18,432 bases of DNA, from assembly GCA_040003255.1 (NCBI GenBank), contig JBDUCV010000048.1, forward strand, positions 1-18,432. Direction: 5' to 3'. This DNA comes from JBDUCV01 sp040003255 (lineage in GTDB: Bacteria; Actinomycetota; Actinomycetes; Mycobacteriales; Jatrophihabitantaceae). This document shows positions 12,759 through 18,432 of this stretch, piece after piece. The notes beneath the pieces are model-generated. The model had not been told where the DNA came from. It saw only the letters and a list, made by a program, of their open reading frames with translations, and made no database searches. Both the position numbers and the translations under genes were made by a program. Every line of letters starts with the position of its first letter. Positions within the stretch are counted from its first letter, which is position 1.

Positions 12759-13673
12759 TTAGCCAGTCGACGCCACACCCACGGCCGGCGCGGGCACCGG
12801 GTCCAGGCGGTGCGGCGCGCGTTGCCGCCGCCCCCACGTCACCAGGTAGGCGAGCAGGTACTGGGCGGCCGCCACCGCGATGATCGCGAAACTTACCGGG
12901 AGTCGAGGTGCCGCATACGCCAGCCCGAGGCCCGACCACATGGCGGTGACCGCGAGTACGCCGGACAGTCCAAGCGCGTGCCACGGGCGGTCGGTCAGCC
13001 GCTGAGCGGTGGCGGCCGGGGCGGCGAGCAATCCCAGCAGCAGCAGGGCGCCAACCGCCAGCGTCACCTCGGCGGCGGTGGCGCCGACCAGCGCCAGGAA
13101 GACCGGACCGAGCACCCGGACCGGGACGCCCCTGGCCGAGGCCACCGCGGGATCGAGGCTGGCGAACAGCAGCGGACGACCGATCACCACCAGTAGGACT
13201 ACTAGACCGACGGCGACCAACACCGTGATGAGCGCCGTCCGCGCGTCCAGCCCGAAGATCGAGCCGAACAGCACCGTCACACCCGCCACGCCGTTCCCGG
13301 CACTGCCGTGCGTGGTGTAGTACGCGAGAAAAAACACGCCCAGGCCGAGCACCCAGGCAAATACCGACCCGATCACCACGTCGTCCGCGGCACCGCGTCC
13401 GCCAAGCACGCCGAGCAGCAGGCCAATCGCCACCGTCGCGCCGAACAGGCCGAGCCGCAGATCCACTCCCGCGGCCAATGCCGCCAGGGCTCCGGCATAG
13501 GCGACATGCGACAGCGCGTCGCCGGCAAAGACCTGACCGCGAAGCACGACGAAGTAGCCGACCAATCCGGACAGCAGCGCGATCGCAGTGCCCGCGAACA
13601 CCGCGTGCTGAAGGAATGGATGGCCCAGCATGTTGGCCACCCCAGTGAACGGGTCGACGGCACGCACCGTCAC
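12759..13673 (-). CDS. ABC-3 family metal transporter permease (second ZnuB)
   Basis: This 304-residue integral membrane permease of the ABC-3 (ZnuB/MntB) family is largely hydrophobic with about eight or more membrane segments. The family marks are RGQVFAGDALSHVAYAG near the N-terminus and RGVPVRVLGPVFLALVGATAAE...VGALLLLGLLAAPAATAQRLTDRP toward the C-terminus. It is the last gene of znuA-znuC-znuB1-znuB2, starting 7 nt after the znuB1 stop. I chose GTG at 13673 over ATG at 13631, which has a better ribosome binding site (GGGGTGG), because the first 15 residues (VDPFTGVANML) align with the N-terminus of znuB1 (WNLFDDVQELL). GTG at 13667 is equally possible. Its C-terminal tail is Pro/Ala-rich. 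It probably pairs with ZnuB1 as a heterodimer. Confidence 0.88.
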   Translation of the reverse strand: MTVRAVDPFTGVANMLGHPFLQHAVFAGTAIALLSGLVGYFVVLRGQVFAGDALSHVAYAGALAALAAGVDLRLGLFGATVAIGLLLGVLGGRGAADDVVIGSVFAWVLGLGVFFLAYYTTHGSAGNGVAGVTVLFGSIFGLDARTALITVLVAVGLVVLLVVIGRPLLFASLDPAVASARGVPVRVLGPVFLALVGATAAEVTLAVGALLLLGLLAAPAATAQRLTDRPWHALGLSGVLAVTAMWSGLGLAYAAPRLPVSFAIIAVAAAQYLLAYLVTWGRRQRAPHRLDPVPAPAVGVASTG

Positions 13674-13680
13674 CGCGGCA

Positions 13681-14595
13681 TCACGGCCGGCCCGCGCCCA
13701 AGAGCGCGCCGGGACGGCGCGGCTGCCCCCGCCGGTCGGCGAGCAGCCGATACCCACTGGCCAGCAAGAACACGGCGAACGCGATCGAGGTGACCCAGAA
13801 ACCGATGGGGTACGGCGAGAAGAATGCGAGGCCCTCACCGACCCAGGTGATCGCGATCGCGAGCAGCACCGACAGCACCAGCCCAGCCGCGGGACGGGCG
13901 GTGACCCGTACCGCGGTTGCGGCCGGGACGACGAGCAGCGCAAAGACGAGCAGGCTGCCGGTGACCTGGCTAGCACCGGCCGCGGCAATCCCGAGCAGGA
14001 TTAGGAAGGCCGCGTTGAGCTTGCGCACCGGCACACCTCGGGCGCGGGCGACACTCGGGTCGACGCTGGTGAACAGCAATGGCCGGCCGAGCGCTGCCAG
14101 CACCGCGAGGCACCCGGTGCCTGCGACGAGCAGGGTGAGCACCTGGCCGTCGGTCACGCCGGTGATCGTGCCGAACAGCAGGCTGTTGATCCCGCCGAGA
14201 AAACCCCGGTAGAGGCTGACGAACAGGAAGCCGGTAGCGAGCGCCACGGCCTGCACCGTGCCGATGATCGCGGATTCCTCGCCGGAAGGGCCCCACCCGG
14301 TATTCGCCCCACCACCTTTCCGCAGCCCCGCGATCACCAGCGCGCCGCCAATGCAGAACCCGAAATAGCCGAATCCGGCGCCCACGCCCAGCCAGGTTGC
14401 CCCGGCGGCCCCCGGGAAGCCGATGATCGCCAGCGTGTGTCCGGCAAAGCTCTGCCGACGCAGCACCATGAAGTACCCGATCGCCCCGGCAATGACGGCG
14501 ACCACCGTGCCCGCGCGCAGGGCGTTGAGCATGAAGTGGTAGCTCAACAGCTCCTGCACGTCATCGAACAGGTTCCAGCTGAGTCCGGGCGTCAT
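13681..14595 (-). CDS. znuB: ABC-3 family metal transporter permease (first ZnuB)
   Basis: This 304-residue inner-membrane permease forms the channel of the metal ABC transporter. It has FMVLRRQSFAGHTLAIIGFPGAAGA in the first loop, several glycine-rich hydrophobic helices, and the conserved RGVPVRKLNAAFLILLGIAAAGASQVTGSLLVFALLVVPAATAV block. The loop after helix three (RKGGGANTGWGPSGEESAI) is longer and more polar than in the second permease. The ATG at 14595 shares ATGA with the TGA of znuC, so the two are translationally coupled. Compared with ZnuB2 it has the same length and fold but differs in most residues, so the duplication is old. Zinc versus manganese preference is not readable from the permease. 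Confidence 0.9.
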   Translation of the reverse strand: MTPGLSWNLFDDVQELLSYHFMLNALRAGTVVAVIAGAIGYFMVLRRQSFAGHTLAIIGFPGAAGATWLGVGAGFGYFGFCIGGALVIAGLRKGGGANTGWGPSGEESAIIGTVQAVALATGFLFVSLYRGFLGGINSLLFGTITGVTDGQVLTLLVAGTGCLAVLAALGRPLLFTSVDPSVARARGVPVRKLNAAFLILLGIAAAGASQVTGSLLVFALLVVPAATAVRVTARPAAGLVLSVLLAIAITWVGEGLAFFSPYPIGFWVTSIAFAVFLLASGYRLLADRRGQPRRPGALLGAGRP

Positions 14596-15464
14596 CGAGG
14601 GTGTGCCGCGGGCGCGTCGGGCTGGCCCACCACGACCAGCCGCCCGGTGCGGTCGTGCAGGACGTCGACCGGAGTGTTGTAAAGCATGCTCAGCGTGTCG
14701 GAGGTGATCACCGTCTCGGGCGTCCCCATCACTGCACCGCCATGGGCCAGATAGATCACCTGGTCGAGGTAGGGCAGGATCGGGTTGACGTCGTGCGCGA
14801 CCAGCATGACGGCGACGCCTTGGCTGCGGCATACCGACTGGACCAATGCACTGATCGACGCCTGGTTGGTGACGTCGAGGCTGTCGAGCGGCTCGTCCAG
14901 GACGAGCAGGTCGGGGCGACGGACCAGGGCCTGCGCGATCAGCAGTCGTTGCTGCTCGCCGCCGGAACAATCGCCGATCGGTCGATGCGCGTAACCCTGG
15001 GCACCCACCAGGTCGATGACCTCGCCCAGCCGCTCGCGCGCCGCTCGGGCGCGCGCCCCCCGCAACCAGCCTGGCAGCGGGGTACCCCAGCGGTCGCCGT
15101 CCCATCCGAGCCGGACGACGTCGACACCGCGCACCCGCGCCGACGGGTCGAACGCGCGGCGTTGTGGCAAGTAGCCGATCCGATCGTTGTGCCGCCCCGG
15201 CGAACCGCCCAGCACCTGCACCTCTCCGGCGCTCAGCGGTAGCAGGCCAAGCACCGCCTTCAGCAGGGTCGACTTGCCGACCCCGTTCGGTCCGAGCACC
15301 GCGACGAACTCGCCGGCATGCACCGTCAGGCTCACGTCGGACCAGATCGTCCGGCCGCCCACCCGAATCGCCGCCCGGCGCAACGACACCACGTCGGACC
15401 CTGGCGACAGGGAACGCCCAGGTGCGGCGGCGGGCTCGCTGTTACGCATCTGCGAGCGGCTCAT
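14592..15464 (-). CDS. znuC: Metal ABC transporter ATP-binding protein
   Basis: This 290-residue ABC ATPase powers the metal importer on the cytoplasmic side. Numbered from the ATG at 15464, it has Walker A GPNGVGKST (58-66), Q-loop YLPQ (98-101), signature CSGGEQQR (166-173, Cys for the usual Leu), Walker B LLVLDEP (186-192) with D-loop SLD, and H-loop H224. The insert GWDGDRWGTPLPGWLRG (120-136) after the Q-loop region is, as I recall, common in actinobacterial ZnuC. The open frame extends to 15731, but that N-terminal part is out-of-frame shadow of znuA. ATG at 15464 is 7 nt after the znuA stop; ATG at 15449 is an alternative. The gene ends in an ATGA overlap with znuB. Confidence 0.93.
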   Translation of the reverse strand: MSRSQMRNSEPAAAPGRSLSPGSDVVSLRRAAIRVGGRTIWSDVSLTVHAGEFVAVLGPNGVGKSTLLKAVLGLLPLSAGEVQVLGGSPGRHNDRIGYLPQRRAFDPSARVRGVDVVRLGWDGDRWGTPLPGWLRGARARAARERLGEVIDLVGAQGYAHRPIGDCSGGEQQRLLIAQALVRRPDLLVLDEPLDSLDVTNQASISALVQSVCRSQGVAVMLVAHDVNPILPYLDQVIYLAHGGAVMGTPETVITSDTLSMLYNTPVDVLHDRTGRLVVVGQPDAPAAHPR

Positions 15465-15471
15465 CCGGAGC

Positions 15472-16398
15472 TCACGATGACGACGCTCCGTGCAAAGCCT
15501 TCGCGAGGGCGTCGAGTTGACTGGTTTGCCAATCCTGGAAGCTTGCGCCGGCCGGTGAAAGTGTCTCGGTGATGGTCGACACCGCGATCCCCGCCCTCTT
15601 GGCAGCAGCGACCTGAGCAGCGACATCAGGCGTTGAGTTTTGGGAGTTGAAGACGTACACCTTGATCTGCCTCCCGCTGATCTGATCATCGATAGCTGCC
15701 TTGTCGGCGGCGGAAGGGTCGACGCCTTCACTGATCGCCGTCAAGAAGCTCGGCGGCGTCAGCAACTTCAGCCCCAATGCGTCTGACAGCGGGGAGAAGA
15801 CGCTCTCGCTCGCGCCAACCGGAATTCCGGCGTAGTTGCTCTTGATCTCGCGGACCAGTTGGTGGAAGCGGGCCAACTTGGTTCGCTCGAACGCCTCGCG
15901 CCGCTCGCGGTAGTACCCGGCGTCGGGTGGGTCGAGCTTCGTCAAGTCCGCGGTGATCTGATCGGCGACCCGGCGCACGTCGTCGGGCGCGTACCACCGG
16001 TGCGGGTTGCCGCCCTCGGCCACTCCCACGAGCTCGCCGACGTCGATGACCGCGCGGCCGCGATCCGGATCAGCGGCAACCGCCTTGGCTGCCCACGAGT
16101 CATAGCCGATGCCATTTACGACGAAGAGCTTCGCCCTGGCGATCGTCCGGGCATCGGCCGGCGTGGGTTCGTAGGTGTGCGGGTCAGTGTCTGGGTTGTT
16201 GATGATCGACGTGGCGTGCACGTGGCTTCCGCCGAGCTGCTCCAGCAGGCTGCCCCACGCATTGATGCTCGCCGCCACCGGGATGACGCCGCCCCCGGCC
16301 GAGCCGCCGGACGGCCCGATCGACGGGGACGTCGTGCTGCACGCACCGAGCACGGCGGACGCGGTGACCGTGAGGGCCATCAGGGCAGCGCGGCGCAC
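15472..16398 (-). CDS. znuA: Metal-binding lipoprotein of cluster A-I ABC importer
   Basis: This 308-residue extracellular substrate-binding lipoprotein has a signal peptide at residues 1-19 and lipobox VLGAC with C20 as the lipid-anchored residue. The metal ligands of the family can be placed: H74 in DPHTYEPTP, H133 in GNPHRWYAPDD, E198 in GASESVF (His in E. coli ZnuA, Glu in PsaA/MntC) and E278 in TETLSP (usually Asp/Glu). There is no His-rich loop. The ligand set is thus closer to manganese-type proteins, although the operon neighbours zur; both Zn and Mn remain possible. The GTG start at 16398 has GGAG close upstream and lies just downstream of a TTGACA-N17-TTGACT promoter under a Zur-box-like palindrome. 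Confidence 0.92.
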   Translation of the reverse strand: MRRAALMALTVTASAVLGACSTTSPSIGPSGGSAGGGVIPVAASINAWGSLLEQLGGSHVHATSIINNPDTDPHTYEPTPADARTIARAKLFVVNGIGYDSWAAKAVAADPDRGRAVIDVGELVGVAEGGNPHRWYAPDDVRRVADQITADLTKLDPPDAGYYRERREAFERTKLARFHQLVREIKSNYAGIPVGASESVFSPLSDALGLKLLTPPSFLTAISEGVDPSAADKAAIDDQISGRQIKVYVFNSQNSTPDVAAQVAAAKRAGIAVSTITETLSPAGASFQDWQTSQLDALAKALHGASSS

Positions 16399-16406
16399 AG
16401 CTCCAA

Positions 16407-16435
16407 AGTCAAGTCAAAATGACATCCATTGTCAA
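16407..16435 (-). promoter_or_regulatory. znuA promoter TTGACA-N17-TTGACT
   Basis: On the minus strand a consensus -35 (TTGACA, 16435-16430) and a weak -10 (TTGACT, 16412-16407) are separated by exactly 17 bp. The start would fall near 16400, so the leader is nearly absent. TTGAC occurs three times in this 29-bp element. Confidence 0.45.
16413..16434. promoter_or_regulatory. Zur-box-like palindromes over the znuA promoter
   Basis: Two overlapping inverted repeats occur. TGACA-TCCAT-TGTCA (16420-16434) is 15 bp long with perfect 5-bp outer arms, in the style of actinobacterial Zur boxes of the TGAxAAT...ATTxTCA type. GTCA-AAA-TGAC (16413-16423) overlaps it. The first covers the -35 of znuA. 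Repression by Zur with zinc is therefore likely but not shown. Confidence 0.5.
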
Positions 16436-16483
16436 CTGCAGTGAAGGAGCTGGCGGTGGCGACCTAAGGAGCGGTAACAGCGG

Positions 16484-17344
16484 TCAGTACTGGTAGAAGC
16501 CGCGTCCGCTCTTGCGGCCGAGGTCACCGGCCACGACCATGCGCTGCAACAGTTCCGGCGCGGCAAAGATCGGGTTACGCGTATCGGCGTAGATGTTGTT
16601 GGTGGCGTGCAACATGATGTCGACGCCGGTGAGGTCCAGGGTGGCGAGCGGACCCATCGCGTGTCCGAACCCGAGCTTGCACGCGGTGTCGACGTCCTCG
16701 GGGGTAGCTACTCCGGACTCGACGAGCCGGACCGCCTCGTTCGCCAGGGCAGCGATCAGCCTGGTGGTGACGAAGCCGGCGACATCGCGGTTGACCACGA
16801 TGCAGGTCTTGCCGATTCCCTCGGCGAAGCCGCGTGCTCTGTCCAGCGTCTGGTCTGACGTCTTGTAACCGCGCACCAGTTCACACAGCGCCATCATCGG
16901 CACCGGCGAGAAGAAATGGGTGCCGATCACCGACTCGGGGCGGGATGTCGCGGCCGCGATCTGGGTGATCGGGATGGCGCTGGTGTTTGAGGCAAGCACC
17001 GCGTGCGGACCGAGCAGTTCATCCAGAGTGGCGAACAACTCGCGCTTGACGTCCAGGCTTTCAAACACCGCCTCGACGACCACATCGGCGTCGCCAGCGG
17101 CGTCGAGGTCGGTAGTCAGCGTGATCCGGCCGAGCGCCGCTTCAACATCGTCGGGTTCGATCCGGCCCTTCTCGGCGAAGCGGCTCAACGAGCGCTCGAT
17201 GGCCGCGCGGCCACGCGACAGCGCCTCGTCGGTGACGTCGCGCAGCAGCACCTGCCAGCCCGCCGCCGCAGCCACCTGGGCGATGCCCGAGCCCATCAGT
17301 CCGGCACCGATCACCGCAAGTTGTCCTGGTTGAGTTTCGGTCAC
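16484..17344 (-). CDS. 3-hydroxybutyryl-CoA / 3-hydroxyacyl-CoA dehydrogenase
   Basis: This 286-residue single-module NAD(P)-dependent 3-hydroxyacyl-CoA dehydrogenase converts 3-hydroxybutyryl-CoA to acetoacetyl-CoA or the reverse. Numbered from the GTG at 17344, it has the dinucleotide loop GAGLMGSG (13-20), acidic D36 after beta-2, SNTSAIPI, H143 in GTHFFSPVPMM, E155 in CELVRG and a C-terminal GRKSGRGFYQY. The HFFSP (Ser for Asn) with ALCELVRGYKTSD is a subfamily trait, so activity is expected. The open frame reaches 17371, but GTG at 17344 has TACTGT 6 nt upstream. It lies 85 bp upstream of znuA on the same strand, but znuA has its own regulated promoter. It is divergent from a small membrane protein across 51 bp. 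Confidence 0.93.
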   Translation of the reverse strand: MTETQPGQLAVIGAGLMGSGIAQVAAAAGWQVLLRDVTDEALSRGRAAIERSLSRFAEKGRIEPDDVEAALGRITLTTDLDAAGDADVVVEAVFESLDVKRELFATLDELLGPHAVLASNTSAIPITQIAAATSRPESVIGTHFFSPVPMMALCELVRGYKTSDQTLDRARGFAEGIGKTCIVVNRDVAGFVTTRLIAALANEAVRLVESGVATPEDVDTACKLGFGHAMGPLATLDLTGVDIMLHATNNIYADTRNPIFAAPELLQRMVVAGDLGRKSGRGFYQY

Positions 17345-17350
17345 GCGGCG

Positions 17351-17356
17351 ACAGTA
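17351..17356 (-). promoter_or_regulatory. -10 element TACTGT of the 3-hydroxybutyryl-CoA dehydrogenase gene
   Basis: TACTGT-N6-GTG on the minus strand, without a Shine-Dalgarno; leaderless transcription is inferred. Confidence 0.5.
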
Positions 17357-17383
17357 GCCCCGGGCGATCACGGCGCACGGTGG

Positions 17384-17389
17384 GATACT
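17384..17389 (+). promoter_or_regulatory. -10 element GATACT of the small membrane protein gene
   Basis: GATACT, one base from TATACT, is followed by six bases and the GTG at 17396. With the divergent TACTGT element it forms a compact 51-bp divergent promoter. Confidence 0.45.
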
Positions 17390-17395
17390 TGACGA

Positions 17396-17701
17396 GTGAC
17401 CACCGCCATCCCGTCCACCGTGGTCGCGCTCGTCGTAGTCGCACTGCTCGGTCTCATCCTGCGCTGGACGTTCAAGCCATCCCGGCCGCGCACCGGGCCG
17501 ATTCCAGACGCTGCCGACTCGCCCGACCTCGGCTTGCTGGACGTGGTGGCTGAGGGCCGATCACGCACCGATGCGCTCATGTTGCGGGCCACCCTCGGCG
17601 ACGCCGGCATCCGCTCGTCAATGTCGAAGCGGCGCAACGGCGATCTGGACGTGCTGGTATTCCACCAGGATGCCGACCGGGCCCGCGCTCTCCTCCGCTA
17701 G
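17396..17701 (+). CDS. Small membrane-anchored protein with DUF2007-like domain
   Basis: This 101-residue protein has an N-terminal membrane helix (about residues 7-24, VVALVVVALLGLILRWTF), a Pro-rich linker and a small alpha/beta domain (about 45-101). The domain reads GLLDVVAEGRSRTDALMLRATLGDAGI ... DLDVLVFHQDADRARALL. The strand-helix-strand-helix order and the wording resemble DUF2007, a family sometimes called putative signal transducers; the assignment is tentative. No catalytic residues are evident. The GTG start is set by GATACT 6 nt upstream. The TAG overlaps the murA TAG on the other strand in the palindrome CTAG (17698-17701). Confidence 0.8.
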   Translation: MTTAIPSTVVALVVVALLGLILRWTFKPSRPRTGPIPDAADSPDLGLLDVVAEGRSRTDALMLRATLGDAGIRSSMSKRRNGDLDVLVFHQDADRARALLR

Positions 17702-18432
17702 AAGAATTCGGATTCGGCCCGCACGACATCGGCGCCGAGCGCACGCAGCTGTTCCTCGATTCGCACGTAACCCCGATCGATGTGGTGCACCTCGGCGATC
17801 TCGGTGACGCCCTCGGCCACCAACGCGGCGATGACCAGCCCGACTCCGGCGCGGATGTCGGTGGCCCGCACCGGGGCGCCGGAGAGCCGGTCGGTGCCAC
17901 GGATGACCGCGTGATGGCCGTCAGTGCGCACGTCGGCACCCATCCGGGATATCTCGTCGCAGAACATGAATCGCGACTCGAACAGGTTCTCGGTGATCAT
18001 CGCCGTGCCGTCGGCGATCGACAGCAGCGCGATGGCTTGCGGCTGCAGATCGGTTGCCAGCCCCGGATAGGGCAGCGTGACGACGTCGAAGCTGGTCGGG
18101 CGACGGGTCATCTGGACTCGGAATCCGTCGGCCATGACGTCGACGTCGGCGCCGGAGCGCACCAGCTTGTCCAGCGCGATCTCGAGGTGCGCGGCGTTCG
18201 CCCCCCGAATGGTCACGTCGCCCCGGGTAGCCACCGCCGCCATCGCCCAGGTGCCCGCCACGATCCGATCGGCGACCGCGGCGTGCGTCGTCGGATGCAG
18301 CTGGTCGACACCGTTGATTTCCAGGGTTGACGATCCGACGCCGTCGATCTGCGCGCCCATCGACGTGAGCATTCGGCACAGGTCGACGATCTCCGGCTCG
18401 CGTGCCGCGTTGTCGATCACCGTGGTGCCCTT
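17698..18432 (-). CDS. murA: UDP-N-acetylglucosamine 1-carboxyvinyltransferase, C-terminal part
   Basis: This is the last 244 residues of MurA, which transfers enolpyruvate to UDP-GlcNAc in the first committed step of peptidoglycan synthesis. The frame is open through the right edge and reads KGTTVIDNAAREPEIVDL, the middle of the enzyme. The N-terminal part with the phosphoenolpyruvate-binding Cys is outside the window. Recognisable family blocks are ADRIVAGTWAMAAV, ATDLQPQA with the catalytic Asp (D305 in the E. coli enzyme), ITENLFESRFMFCDEISRMGA, LSGAPVRATDIRAG and the end block HHIDRGYVRIEEQLRALGADV. It overlaps the convergent small membrane gene by 4 bp. Essential and presumably intact. 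Confidence 0.96.
   Translation of the reverse strand, partial: KGTTVIDNAAREPEIVDLCRMLTSMGAQIDGVGSSTLEINGVDQLHPTTHAAVADRIVAGTWAMAAVATRGDVTIRGANAAHLEIALDKLVRSGADVDVMADGFRVQMTRRPTSFDVVTLPYPGLATDLQPQAIALLSIADGTAMITENLFESRFMFCDEISRMGADVRTDGHHAVIRGTDRLSGAPVRATDIRAGVGLVIAALVAEGVTEIAEVHHIDRGYVRIEEQLRALGADVVRAESEFF

Noticed and set aside
12036..13196. 386-codon open frame on the plus strand across zur and znuB2
   Set aside because: It is Arg/Gly/Pro-rich without family motifs and runs through zur in another frame and antisense to znuB2; both of those have clear family signatures.
15465..15731. N-terminal extension of the znuC frame into znuA
   Set aside because: The 89 extra residues overlap znuA out of frame and have no ABC homology; ATG at 15464 follows the znuA stop by 7 nt.

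Overview
The window reads as an ordinary chromosomal segment of a high-G+C actinobacterium. Codon third positions are almost all G or C. GTG starts are common, and many genes start without a leader just downstream of a TANNNT -10 hexamer. Actinobacterial marker genes are present: nucS (non-canonical mismatch repair), a FilP/Scy-like DivIVA-domain coiled-coil protein, and a small CxxC...HxxC protein. I see no rRNA, tRNA, CRISPR array, phage or insertion sequence. Both ends cut a gene: a 3' fragment of an S66 LD-carboxypeptidase/MccF-like gene at the left, and the C-terminal half of murA at the right.

Left part (1-7.4 kb). After the carboxypeptidase fragment, a MarR regulator and a glutaryl-CoA dehydrogenase-type gene diverge from a 49-bp promoter region. 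A membrane protein with a DUF2127-like core and an N-terminal zinc-ribbon-like head follows. Then comes a methylmalonyl-CoA block: thiolase-meaB on the minus strand (coupled by a GTGA overlap), facing away from methylmalonyl-CoA epimerase. Next to it is a FilP/Scy-like cytoskeletal coiled-coil gene, an arrangement I recall from Streptomyces. A small zinc-finger-like gene lies convergent to it.

Centre (7.4-12 kb). A tightly packed minus-strand operon runs nucS -> aldehyde dehydrogenase -> dienelactone-hydrolase-like protein -> bimodular 3-hydroxyacyl-CoA dehydrogenase, with junctions of +4 bp, an 8-bp overlap and an ATGA overlap. Two of its enzymes are unusual. The dienelactone hydrolase homologue has Gly where the family has its nucleophilic Cys. 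The second module of the dehydrogenase has lost part of its Rossmann fold.

Right part (12-17 kb) is a metal-homeostasis module. A Zur-type Fur regulator lies on the plus strand, preceded by a 44-codon ORF. That ORF looks like the two ends of a SmtB/ArsR zinc sensor joined in frame, and its TGA overlaps the TTG of zur. Convergent to zur is a znuA-znuC-znuB-znuB ABC transporter operon, whose promoter carries a Zur-box-like palindrome over the -35. Upstream of it lie a 3-hydroxybutyryl-CoA dehydrogenase, a small one-TM protein with a DUF2007-like domain, and murA.

The most interesting features are the internally deleted smtB-like gene coupled to zur, the recurrent TANNNT-N6/7-GTG leaderless start architecture, and the two enzymes with altered active sites in the nucS operon. 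No gene-free stretch exceeds 300 bases.
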